Part shown: in pieces, positions 1-7,760 of the stretch | Layout of the letters: every line of letters begins with the position of its first letter | Numbering within the stretch: position 1 is the stretch's first letter | Assembly (NCBI RefSeq): GCF_010550695.1 | Contig: NZ_JAAGOB010000001.1 | Location: 434,001 to 498,000, forward strand | DNA from: Phytoactinopolyspora alkaliphila | GTDB taxonomy: Bacteria > Actinomycetota > Actinomycetes > Jiangellales > Jiangellaceae | Reading direction: 5' to 3' | Length of the DNA: 64,000 bases | Position numbers and translations under genes: made by a program | Notes under the pieces: generated by a model | The model's database searches: none | What the model was told of the DNA's origin: nothing | Seen by the model: only the letters and a program-made list of their open reading frames with translations

Positions 1-1
1 G

Positions 2-1492
2 TGGGCCGACGGCGTGCCGCACTGGGATGAGCTCGGCGATGAGGAGCGCCGTTCCGCGGCGTCGCTGATGGAGCTCTACGCGGGATTCGCCGAGCACACC
101 GACGACCAGGTGGGACGGCTGGTCGATGCTCTGGAGGACATGGGTGAGCTGGACAACACGCTGATCTTCTACATCCTGGGGGACAACGGAGCGTCGGCGG
201 AGGGTGGCCTGGGCGGCACGCTCAACGAGCACCGGTTCGCCAGCGGCATCCCGGACACCGCTGAGTTCATCAACGCCCACGACGACGCCCTCGGTGACGC
301 GACGACCCATGCGCACTATCCGGTGGGCTGGGCTTTGGCGATGAACACCCCATACCAATGGACGAAACAGGTGGCCTCGCATTTCGGTGGGATCCGCGAC
401 GGGCTGGTGGTGCACTGGCCGGAGGGCATCGAGGAACGCGGTGGCATCCGGAACCAGTTCCACCACGTGATCGACGTGATGCCGACCATCCTGGAAGCGG
501 CTGGACTGCCGCATCCGATCAGTGTGAACGGAGTCGCGCAGCAGCCCATCCAGGGCGCCAGCATGCTCTACAGCTTCAACGACTCCGAGGCGCCGGAGCG
601 TCGGCGCTTGCAGTACTTCGAGATGGTGGGCCATCGCGGCATCTACCACGAGGGCTGGATGGCCGTGACCCGCCACGGAGTCCCGTGGGAGATGGTGCAG
701 GACGGTGCCGCTTCGTCGTACGACGACGACGTCTGGGAGCTCTACGACACGAACGTCGACTGGACCCAGGCGCATGACCTCGCCGCTGATCACCCCGGAA
801 AGCTGCGGGAGCTGCAGCAGCTGTTCCTCATCGAGGCGGCGAAGTACAACGTGTTCCCGCTCGACGACCGGATGACCGAGCGGGAGAATCCCAAGGAGGC
901 AGGCCGGCTCGATCTGTTCGGGGACCGCAGGAGCGTCACGTTCCGCGGTCCGGGCCTCCGGCTGACCGAGGAGACCGCGCCGAACGTGAAGAACCGTTCA
1001 CACACCATCACCGCGACGGTCGAGGTGCCGCGGGAGGGTGCGTCCGGCGTCCTCGTCGCCCAGGGAGGCCGGTTCGGCGGCTGGTCCTTGTACGTCGACG
1101 CGGGCAGGCCGAAGTATGCCTACAACTACTTCGGCCTCACCGTGCACACGCTGACCGCGCCGGAGCCGCTGACGGTGGGCCGTCACGAGATCCAGCTGGA
1201 CTTCGCCTACGACGGCGGTGGCGTCGGGCAGGGCGGCACCGCACGGTTGCTCGTCGACGGCAGGAAGGTCGCGGAAGGGCGGGTGGACGCCACCATCCCG
1301 TACTACTTCGCCTTCGACGAAACCTTCGACCTGGGCGTCGACCGTGCCTCGCCGGTGACCGACGACTATCCGATCGCCGACAACCACTTCACCGGCCGGC
1401 TGTGCACTGTCCGGGTCGATCTCGGCGACGACCTGGCCAGCGACGCGGGCAGCGAGCACGAGCGAAGGCAATTCCGAGCCGCGCACGATTGA
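2..1492 (+). CDS. Arylsulfatase, C-terminal part (5' end outside window)
   Basis: This is the last ~496 residues of a sulfatase of the alkaline-phosphatase fold. The reading frame is already open at base 2 (W-A-D-G-V-P-H-W-D), so the true start lies upstream. The segment TDDQVGRLVDALEDMGELDN and the metal-site motif GDNGASAEGG near the beginning are typical of large arylsulfatases. HFGGIRDGLVVHWPEGI and a later all-beta C-terminal region also fit the AtsA-like class of about 750-790 residues. The formylglycine-forming C/S-x-P-x-R motif would sit upstream and cannot be checked. The family removes sulfate esters from organic substrates; the natural substrate here is unknown. The family is secure, the substrate is not. 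Confidence 0.9.
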   Translation, partial: WADGVPHWDELGDEERRSAASLMELYAGFAEHTDDQVGRLVDALEDMGELDNTLIFYILGDNGASAEGGLGGTLNEHRFASGIPDTAEFINAHDDALGDATTHAHYPVGWALAMNTPYQWTKQVASHFGGIRDGLVVHWPEGIEERGGIRNQFHHVIDVMPTILEAAGLPHPISVNGVAQQPIQGASMLYSFNDSEAPERRRLQYFEMVGHRGIYHEGWMAVTRHGVPWEMVQDGAASSYDDDVWELYDTNVDWTQAHDLAADHPGKLRELQQLFLIEAAKYNVFPLDDRMTERENPKEAGRLDLFGDRRSVTFRGPGLRLTEETAPNVKNRSHTITATVEVPREGASGVLVAQGGRFGGWSLYVDAGRPKYAYNYFGLTVHTLTAPEPLTVGRHEIQLDFAYDGGGVGQGGTARLLVDGRKVAEGRVDATIPYYFAFDETFDLGVDRASPVTDDYPIADNHFTGRLCTVRVDLGDDLASDAGSEHERRQFRAAHD

Positions 1493-1503
1493 CTAGTGAC
1501 AAC

Positions 1504-1523
1504 GCGTAACCAATAGGTTACGC
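1504..1523. promoter_or_regulatory. Palindromic operator of the ArsR-type regulator
   Basis: A perfect inverted repeat GCGTAACC-N4-GGTTACGC ends 8 bases before the ATG of the ArsR-family gene. Its size and position fit an autoregulatory site for a winged-helix dimer, which would block transcription of the arsR-SRPBCC pair. Binding by this regulator is inferred. Confidence 0.7.
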
Positions 1524-1531
1524 TTCTCGGC

Positions 1532-1894
1532 ATGGACGAGGTGGCCTCCGCGATCGCGGATCCGGTGCGACGGGAGATCCTGCGGATGCTGCGTGAACGG
1601 CGGCTTCCAGCAGGAGAGATCGCCGAGCGCTTCGACATCAGCCGGCCGGCCGTGAGCAGGCACTTGCGCGTGCTGAAGCACAGTGGCCTGGTGCGCGACG
1701 AGTTCGTCGGCCGGCATCGGTTCTATGTTCTGACCGCCGGGGGATTCTCCGAGCTCGTGGCTTGGCTGGCGGAGTTCACCCGGCCCGCGGACTGGGAGCG
1801 CCACCTCGACGCGCTGGAGACCGAGGTCTATCGGACTCGCCGGGAGCGCCGCTCCCATCAGGCAACACGCACGGACGAGGAGAAGACGGCATGA
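1532..1894 (+). CDS. ArsR/SmtB-family transcriptional regulator
   Basis: This 120-residue winged-helix repressor begins with the family opening ASAIADPVRREILRMLRE. The recognition-helix region AEIAERFDISRPAVSRHLRVL spans roughly residues 27-50 and the wing follows (GLVRDEFVGRHRFYVL). No cysteine cluster for metal sensing is seen. It belongs to the class that commonly pairs with an SRPBCC (AHSA1) gene rather than to the arsenic-responsive type. Its stop overlaps the start of that gene by ATGA, so the two are translationally coupled. A perfect palindrome 8 bases upstream is the probable operator. The ligand is unknown. Confidence 0.9.
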   Translation: MDEVASAIADPVRREILRMLRERRLPAGEIAERFDISRPAVSRHLRVLKHSGLVRDEFVGRHRFYVLTAGGFSELVAWLAEFTRPADWERHLDALETEVYRTRRERRSHQATRTDEEKTA

Positions 1895-2400
1895 CGAAGA
1901 CACCAACCGGCCGATTGTTTCGCGGTCAATCAGGGCCAGACCTGGTACTCACCCGGACCTTCCGGGCGGGCACCGAAGACGTGTGGGCCAGCATCACCGA
2001 ACCTGACCGCACGGCGCGCTGGTTCGGGCCGTGGGAGGGCGACGCGGGTCCCGGCCGGACCATCAAGGTGCAGATGGCCTACGAGGAGCAGACGCCGTGG
2101 TGCGATGTACGCATCGATGCGTGTGACCCGCCGCGCCGGCTGGCCGTGTCCATGACCGACGAGGCCGGCGAATGGGCCATGGAGCTGTTGCTGACCGAGG
2201 TCGCGAGTTCAACGGAGCTGCGTCTCGTGCAGCACCTGCAAAGTGAAGCCGGGCTCGGTGAGGTCGGCCCCGGCTGGGAGCATTACCTCGACATGCTGGT
2301 GGCGGCCGAGAACGGGCTGCCCAGACCACACTTCGACGAGTACTACCCGGCGATGAAGGCCTACTACGACGGGTTGACCGCGCAACCCGATGAGGCCTAA
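1891..2400 (+). CDS. SRPBCC / AHSA1-like domain protein
   Basis: A 169-residue START/Bet v1-like protein of the AHSA1 type. The N-terminal strand and helix LVLTRTFRAGTEDVWASITE and the following TARWFGPWEG are the family hallmarks. SMTDEAGEWAMELLLTEV is the usual later strand pair. These proteins form a hydrophobic ligand cavity, but no ligand can be predicted here. The ATG lies inside the stop of the preceding arsR-type gene (ATGA), which fixes the start and implies one operon. In comparable ArsR-SRPBCC pairs the regulator controls both genes; that is inference here. Confidence 0.88.
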   Translation: MTKTPTGRLFRGQSGPDLVLTRTFRAGTEDVWASITEPDRTARWFGPWEGDAGPGRTIKVQMAYEEQTPWCDVRIDACDPPRRLAVSMTDEAGEWAMELLLTEVASSTELRLVQHLQSEAGLGEVGPGWEHYLDMLVAAENGLPRPHFDEYYPAMKAYYDGLTAQPDEA

Positions 2401-2443
2401 TAGTCAGTTGCCTGTGTGATCACTGCCGGTGAGAATGGTCGGG

Positions 2444-3184
2444 ATGGTCGACATTGCGCACCGCGACGGGCGAGCCGGGATCGACGCGCAGCTGGTGGAG
2501 CGGCTGATCAGCGCCCAGTTCCCCCAGTGGAAGGATCTGCCGGTTACCCCGGTCGCGGTGGACGGCTGGGACAACCGCACCTACCGCCTCGGGGACGAGA
2601 TGACCGTGCGGTTACCGACCGCCGAGGCATACGCGCCCGCCGTCGAGAAGGAAGACCGCTGGCTGCCGCTGCTCGCTCCAGCGCTTCCGGTGCCGATCCC
2701 GGTGCCGCTGGCGAAGGGCGCACCGGGCGAAGACTTTCCGTTCAGCTGGTCCGTGCGTCGCTGGCTGGACGGGCGGATCGACGTCGCCGGCGCAGAAGCC
2801 GTCTGGGACGCCGCGTTGTCGGCAACCTGGCACGGTGACCCGGTATGGTTCCATGGCGATATCGCACACGGCAACCTTCTCGTCAAGGACGGTCAGCTTG
2901 CAGCGGTCATCGACTTCGGCACGTCCGGCGTGGGTGACCCGGCATGTGACCTGGTGATCGCGTGGACGCTGTTCTCCGGTGAGAGCCGGGAGGCCTTCCG
3001 CGCCGCGGTCGGGCAGGATCCGGGCACGTGGGCGCGCGCCCGCGGATGGGCGCTGTGGAAGGCCCTGATCGTCTTGGCGGATGTGATCGACAGCGACGAC
3101 GAGGCGGCGGCCGTCCAGCTGCGGGTGATCGGCGAGGTGCTGGCCGATCACCGTCGCGGCGGCTCTCCTGCCACGCATCGCTGA
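2444..3184 (+). CDS. Aminoglycoside phosphotransferase-like kinase with an apparent internal deletion
   Basis: A protein-kinase-fold phosphotransferase of the APH family. The catalytic loop HGDIAHGNLLV (HxD with a later N) and the metal-binding IDFG are intact, as are GDPACDLVIAW and the C-terminal helices ARGWALWKALI. The N-lobe strand WDNRTYRLGDEMTVRLP is also present. It is ~246 residues, against about 290-300 for the close relatives I recall. SWSVRRWLDG runs straight into RIDVAGAEAVWDAALSATWHG, although relatives have some 60 residues between these blocks, so an in-frame deletion is likely and activity doubtful. ATG starts at 2435 and 2444 and a GTG at 2429 are all possible, with no strong ribosome-binding site to choose between them. 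Confidence 0.75.
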   Translation: MVDIAHRDGRAGIDAQLVERLISAQFPQWKDLPVTPVAVDGWDNRTYRLGDEMTVRLPTAEAYAPAVEKEDRWLPLLAPALPVPIPVPLAKGAPGEDFPFSWSVRRWLDGRIDVAGAEAVWDAALSATWHGDPVWFHGDIAHGNLLVKDGQLAAVIDFGTSGVGDPACDLVIAWTLFSGESREAFRAAVGQDPGTWARARGWALWKALIVLADVIDSDDEAAAVQLRVIGEVLADHRRGGSPATHR

Positions 3185-3288
3185 GCCGCGCGTGTCACAT
3201 ATCCGCGTCACGCGGCGTCATATGGGTAAGCCGGCGAGCCACGTCCGGCGGAAGCCAGCACAGACGCGAGAGGTGGTGACACGGCTTC

Positions 3289-3684
3289 ATGCCCATCGAC
3301 CAGCGTGCACACGGCAGCCGCGAGCCGCACGAGATACTCGGAGTACCGCGGGGCGCGGGCCCGGCACAGGTCACGCGGGCGTTTCGTCACAAGGTCCTGC
3401 AGGGCGGCCATCCGGACACCGGCGGCGACGAGCGGACCTTCCGCGAGCTGGCCCGGGCTCGTGACGTCCTGCTGAGCGAGCGTCCCACCATTGCGACATC
3501 GGACCCGCCGCCGCAGCAGGGCCCGGTGCCGCCGGATCCGCCGCGGGGCCCCATGCCCACCGCTCCGCAGCGGCCCACGCCTGGCCCGCGTCGCGGGGCC
3601 GGCCCGTTCGTGTTCATCCTGCTCTTGTACTTCCTCGTGCTGCCGGTGGTGGCGCGCATCCTCATGCTTCTCTTCGTGAGGTGA
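3289..3684 (+). CDS. Small J-domain protein with C-terminal membrane anchor
   Basis: A 131-residue protein with three parts. Residues ~12-63 form a DnaJ-type J-domain: HEILGVPRGAGPAQVTRAFRH, then the HPD signature in GGHPDTGGDE, then FRELARARDVLL. Residues ~70-104 are proline-rich and probably unstructured. Residues ~106-128 are one hydrophobic segment (FVFILLLYFLVLPVVARIL). HPD is the loop that stimulates Hsp70 ATPase, so recruitment of DnaK to the membrane face is plausible. There is no zinc or substrate-binding domain. The gene stands alone between the APH-like gene and the convergent tre operon. Client and role are unknown. Confidence 0.75.
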   Translation: MPIDQRAHGSREPHEILGVPRGAGPAQVTRAFRHKVLQGGHPDTGGDERTFRELARARDVLLSERPTIATSDPPPQQGPVPPDPPRGPMPTAPQRPTPGPRRGAGPFVFILLLYFLVLPVVARILMLLFVR

Positions 3685-3724
3685 CCGCGGCGGCGGAGTA
3701 ACAGGGGAGTATCGATGCGCCTGG

Positions 3725-5455
3725 TCAGAGCCGGATGATCGCGGCCGTCTCAGCGGCGAGCTCGACGCCGCCGGAGGCGACAGCGGCCTCTCCGGTTGCC
3801 AGGCATATCTCGGACGTGGTCGTCGATACCTCCGCGACCGGGATGGTCTGCGCCGTGTCTGCGAGGTTCGCCACCACGCGCAGTGATCCGCGGTGCAGGA
3901 CGAGCCACTCGCGGTCCTCGTCGTAGTCGACCGCGACGGCGGTGAGGTCAGCGTCGCGCAGGTCCGGCTCGGCCGCCCGGAACGCGACCAGCCGGCGATA
4001 CAGGGCCAGCACGTCGGCGTGCTCGGGATCGTCGCGCTCGTCCCAGTTCAGCTTCGCCGTCGTGAAGGCGGCCGGGTCCTGTGGGTCGATCATGGTATCC
4101 GTGTCCCAGCCGTGCTGCGCGAACTCCTCGATCCGCTTGCTGCTGGCGATCTCGGCCAGTTCCGGCTCCGGATGCGAGGTGAAGTAAGGCCATCGGGTGG
4201 AGGCGGCCCACTCCTCGCCCATCCAGAGCATCGGCGTGAAGGGCAGGCTCAGCAGGAGGACGGCCCCGATCCGCAGGCGCCCCGGTGAGGTCAGTTCAGG
4301 AAGCCGGTCTCCGGCGGCGCGGTTGCCGACCTGGTCGTGGTTCTGCAGGCATACCACGAACCGGAAGCCCGGCGTATGTTCGCGGTCCACGGGGCGGCCG
4401 TGGACCGCACCGCGGAAACTCGAGTAGGTGCCGTCGTGCAGGAACGCGGCTGTGCACACCTTGGCGAGCACGGCCAGTGAGCCGAAGTCGCAGTAGTAGC
4501 CTTGCCGCTCACCGGTCAGCAACGCGTGCAGGGCGTGGTGGACGTCGTCGTTCCACTGCGCGTCCATGCCGTGACCGCCGGCCGCGCGTGGCTCGATCAT
4601 GATCGGGTCGTTGAGGTCGGACTCGGCGATGAGCGGCAAGGACCGTCCGACCTGCACCGCGAGCTCCTCGACTTCGGCGGAGAGCTCCGCCAGCAGATGC
4701 GGCGTGCGGCGGTCCACCAGCGCGTGCACGGCATCGAGCCGGAGCCCGTCGACGTGGTAGTCGCGCAGCCACATCAGCGCATTGTCGATGATGAAGCGCC
4801 GGACCACGTCCTCCTCGAGGTTGATCAGCTCACCCCAGGTGCTGCGTCCGGTGGTCTCGTACGGGCCGAACCGGCGAAGGTAGTTGCCGCTGGGGCCGAG
4901 ATGGTTGTACACCACATCGAGCAGAACGGCGAGCCCGCGCTCGTGGCAGACGTCGACGAACCGCTTGAAACCGTCCGGCCCACCCAGTGGCTCGTGCACC
5001 GCGAACCAGCCCACGCCGTCGTAGCCCCAGTTCCAGATTCCGTTGACCGCGTTGACCGGCAGCACCTCGACGTGCGTGATGCCCAGATCCACCAGATGGT
5101 CCAGGTGTGGGAGGGCGTCCTCGAAGGTGCCACCCGCGCTGAACGTGCCGATGTGCATCTCGTAGATCACCGCGCCTGGCAGCTCGCGGCCCGGCCACGC
5201 GTGATCGGTCCAGGCGAAGGCGTCGTCGTCGTACAGGCGGCTGGCTTCGTGCACCCCGTGCGGCTGCCAGCGGGAGCACGGATCGGGGAGCAGCTGGCTC
5301 GAATCGTCCAGCAGGTATCCGTAGTCGGTGCCCGGTGCCACGTCGGCGCTCGCCTCCCACCACCCGCCGGTGGTGGAATGCATCGGCACGGTCGAGTCGC
5401 CGGCCTGCAGCCGCACGCTGTTCGCCGCCGGGGCCCAGAGCTGGAAGTCGGTCAC
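3725..5455 (-). CDS. treZ: Malto-oligosyltrehalose trehalohydrolase
   Basis: A GH13 enzyme of 576 residues that releases trehalose from maltooligosyl-trehalose, the last step of the TreXYZ route. The N-terminal beta domain (FQLWAPAANSVRLQAG) leads into the barrel with YEMHIGTFSAGGTFEDALPHL. VLLDVVYNHLGPSGNYL follows. The nucleophile Asp is in DGLRLDAVHAL, the acid Glu in LIAESDLNDP, and the third acid lies near CLQNHDQVGNR. The length is normal for TreZ. The GTG start follows a purine-rich AGAAGGG. It is the last gene of the treX-treY-treZ operon, 34 bases after treY. Confidence 0.96.
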   Translation of the reverse strand: MTDFQLWAPAANSVRLQAGDSTVPMHSTTGGWWEASADVAPGTDYGYLLDDSSQLLPDPCSRWQPHGVHEASRLYDDDAFAWTDHAWPGRELPGAVIYEMHIGTFSAGGTFEDALPHLDHLVDLGITHVEVLPVNAVNGIWNWGYDGVGWFAVHEPLGGPDGFKRFVDVCHERGLAVLLDVVYNHLGPSGNYLRRFGPYETTGRSTWGELINLEEDVVRRFIIDNALMWLRDYHVDGLRLDAVHALVDRRTPHLLAELSAEVEELAVQVGRSLPLIAESDLNDPIMIEPRAAGGHGMDAQWNDDVHHALHALLTGERQGYYCDFGSLAVLAKVCTAAFLHDGTYSSFRGAVHGRPVDREHTPGFRFVVCLQNHDQVGNRAAGDRLPELTSPGRLRIGAVLLLSLPFTPMLWMGEEWAASTRWPYFTSHPEPELAEIASSKRIEEFAQHGWDTDTMIDPQDPAAFTTAKLNWDERDDPEHADVLALYRRLVAFRAAEPDLRDADLTAVAVDYDEDREWLVLHRGSLRVVANLADTAQTIPVAEVSTTTSEICLATGEAAVASGGVELAAETAAIIRL

Positions 5456-5489
5456 GGAATCGGCCCTTCTGCGAGTAGGGGCGTGCAGC

Positions 5490-7760
5490 TCAGACCGGTG
5501 CCAGCAAGGCGACCGGGTAGCGGGTCAGGAGCTCGTCGAGCGGTGTCCGGCCGCCCATCGGGCGCCCGGTGAGCAGATCGACCAGCCCGGCCGGCAGGTC
5601 GATCGCGGTGCCGGTCCAACCGCCCCCCGCCCGCAGCGCGACCGGCAGCCGGGCGGCGACGGTGATCGAGCCGCCCCGGTCGAAGGCGACGGCGTGCTCG
5701 GCTTTCGGACCGGTCACCGGAACCGGCTCATAGCCGCGGAAGAGCTCGGGCCGGTCCCGGCGCAGCCGCAACGCCCGGGACACGATCCATGCCTTGGCGG
5801 CCCCGGTGGCGTCGACCGGTGGCTGGTCCACCTCCAGCAGAGACCGCAGTGCGGTGAAGTCCACCGGGCGGCGATTGTCCGGATCGACGAGTGAGTCCTC
5901 CCACCCCTCGGTGCCTCGGTAGACATCCGGGATTCCCGGCATGGTGAGCTGGATCAGCTTCTGGGCGAGCGCATTGCTCCAGCCGAATGGGCGGATCCGG
6001 TCTCGCAGGGCATCGATCTGGGAGCGCAAACGCGGCTCGTCGTGAAGCGCGTCCAGGGCCGCGTGCACGGCGTGTTCGAACTTCTCGTCCGGATGTGCCC
6101 ACCCGGTGCCGTCCGCGGCTTCCCGCATCGCCTTCTCGGCGTAGGCGTGCAGCCGGGCGGGTTGATCCAGCCCGACGCCGACGACGCACTGCCACAACAG
6201 GTAGCCCAGCGCCGCATGGGGCATCGGGGCCGTGTCGGACAGGTGCCGGACGAGGACCGCCCACTCGTCCGGCAGCTCCGACAGTACCGCCAGCCAGGCT
6301 CGGACGTCCTCGCCTCTCTTGGTGTCGTGTGTGGACAAGGTGGTCATCGAGTACGGCGCGTTCGCCTGCCGCAGCCGCTGGGCATCGTGGAACTCGTCGA
6401 GATCGAGGCCGAAGAGCGACGGGTCGCCGCCCACCTCGTTGAGTGCCACGAAGCGGGCGTACCGGTAATAGGCGGTGTCTTCCACGCCCTTCGCCATCAC
6501 CGCGCCGGTCGTCTGCTGAAAACGCACACAGAGTTCGTCGGCGGGATCGGTCAGCCGGGGGAGGAGCGACGCGACGGCCTCGGCCAGCTCGGGCCGCCGG
6601 CGGCAGGCGAGCCGGACCGCTCCCGCCAGGTTCTCGGCGCCGTCCGGGAGATACGAGCGGTAGACGGGAAAGGCGACGGCAAGCTCCGTGAGCGCCTCGA
6701 CGGCCCGTGGCACGCTGGGGACGAGACGGGCCAGGCGGCGGATCTCGGCGCGCAGGATGGTGGTCGCGACAAGCCGTTTACCGGCCTGCACGTGGCCGGC
6801 GAAGTCGAGGTGGTCGCCGGTCACGTCCCGGTAGAGGCGGTCGAACGCAGGCTCCGCGCGCGGATCGACGAACAGAGGCCCCACCTCGGCCAGCGCGTCG
6901 TAGCCCGTGGTTCCGTCCACCGGCCACCGGGCCGGTAACGCCTCCCCGGGCTCCAGGATCTTCTCGGCGGTGAGCCACGCGTCCGGAGCTTCCGACCGCA
7001 ACCAGGTGAAGTACGCGGCTGGGTCGGCGAGTCCGTCCGGGTGGTCCACTCGCAGGCCGTCTATCTCGTCGTCCCGTACCCACGCGAGCACACGTTCGTG
7101 GGTAGCGGTGGCCACCGCCGGATCCTCGACCCGCACGCCGGCCAAGGTGCTGACGGCGAAGAACCGCCGGTAGTTCTGATCGGTGTCCGCGCGGCGGGAG
7201 TCGACCAGCTGGTAGTGCTGCCGGTCATGGACGTCGGCGGGGGAGTCGGCCGGGCCGGGGCCCGTGCCGGGGGCGAGTGGAAAACGATGCTCGAAGTAGC
7301 ACAGTTCGCCGTCGGCGACGGTGAGGTCCGTGGCCGGATCGGCGTCCGGGCCGAGCACCGGCAGCAGGATCCGTCCCCGGGCCCACTCGATGTCGAACCA
7401 CGCCGCGTACCTCGAGTTCCGGCCGTGGCGCAGGACGTCCCACCAGGCCGGGTTCTCTACGGCGCCGGCGACACCGAGATGGTTGGGAACGATGTCCACC
7501 ACCACGCCGAGGCCGAGGCCGCGGGCCGCGGACAGGAACGCCCGCCAGCCGTCCTCACCGCCACGTGCCTCATCGACGCGGGTGACGTCGACGACGTCGT
7601 ATCCATGGCCGGATCCGTCTGCCGACTGCAGTAGCGGCGAGCAGTACACGGCGCCGACCCCCAGTCGGTCCAGATGGTGCAGAACCCGAGCGGCGTCGGC
7701 GAGGGCGAAGTCAGGACTGATCTGAAGGCGATACGTGGAGCTGGGACGCTGGGCAGTCAT
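5490..7760 (-). CDS. treY: Malto-oligosyltrehalose synthase
   Basis: A GH13 enzyme of 756 residues that isomerises the reducing-end alpha-1,4 bond of maltooligosaccharides to the alpha,alpha-1,1 bond. The start STYRLQISPDFALADAARVL and YCSPLLQSADGSGHGYDVVD are TreY signatures. VVDIVPNHLGV follows, the nucleophile Asp is in IDGLRVDHPDGLADP and the acid Glu in LTAEKILEPGEALP. AKGVEDTAYYRY and TMPGIPDVYRGTE are further conserved blocks. Its ATG overlaps the treX stop (ATGA at 7757-7760), so the two are translationally coupled. The product feeds TreZ. Confidence 0.96.
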   Translation of the reverse strand: MTAQRPSSTYRLQISPDFALADAARVLHHLDRLGVGAVYCSPLLQSADGSGHGYDVVDVTRVDEARGGEDGWRAFLSAARGLGLGVVVDIVPNHLGVAGAVENPAWWDVLRHGRNSRYAAWFDIEWARGRILLPVLGPDADPATDLTVADGELCYFEHRFPLAPGTGPGPADSPADVHDRQHYQLVDSRRADTDQNYRRFFAVSTLAGVRVEDPAVATATHERVLAWVRDDEIDGLRVDHPDGLADPAAYFTWLRSEAPDAWLTAEKILEPGEALPARWPVDGTTGYDALAEVGPLFVDPRAEPAFDRLYRDVTGDHLDFAGHVQAGKRLVATTILRAEIRRLARLVPSVPRAVEALTELAVAFPVYRSYLPDGAENLAGAVRLACRRRPELAEAVASLLPRLTDPADELCVRFQQTTGAVMAKGVEDTAYYRYARFVALNEVGGDPSLFGLDLDEFHDAQRLRQANAPYSMTTLSTHDTKRGEDVRAWLAVLSELPDEWAVLVRHLSDTAPMPHAALGYLLWQCVVGVGLDQPARLHAYAEKAMREAADGTGWAHPDEKFEHAVHAALDALHDEPRLRSQIDALRDRIRPFGWSNALAQKLIQLTMPGIPDVYRGTEGWEDSLVDPDNRRPVDFTALRSLLEVDQPPVDATGAAKAWIVSRALRLRRDRPELFRGYEPVPVTGPKAEHAVAFDRGGSITVAARLPVALRAGGGWTGTAIDLPAGLVDLLTGRPMGGRTPLDELLTRYPVALLAPV

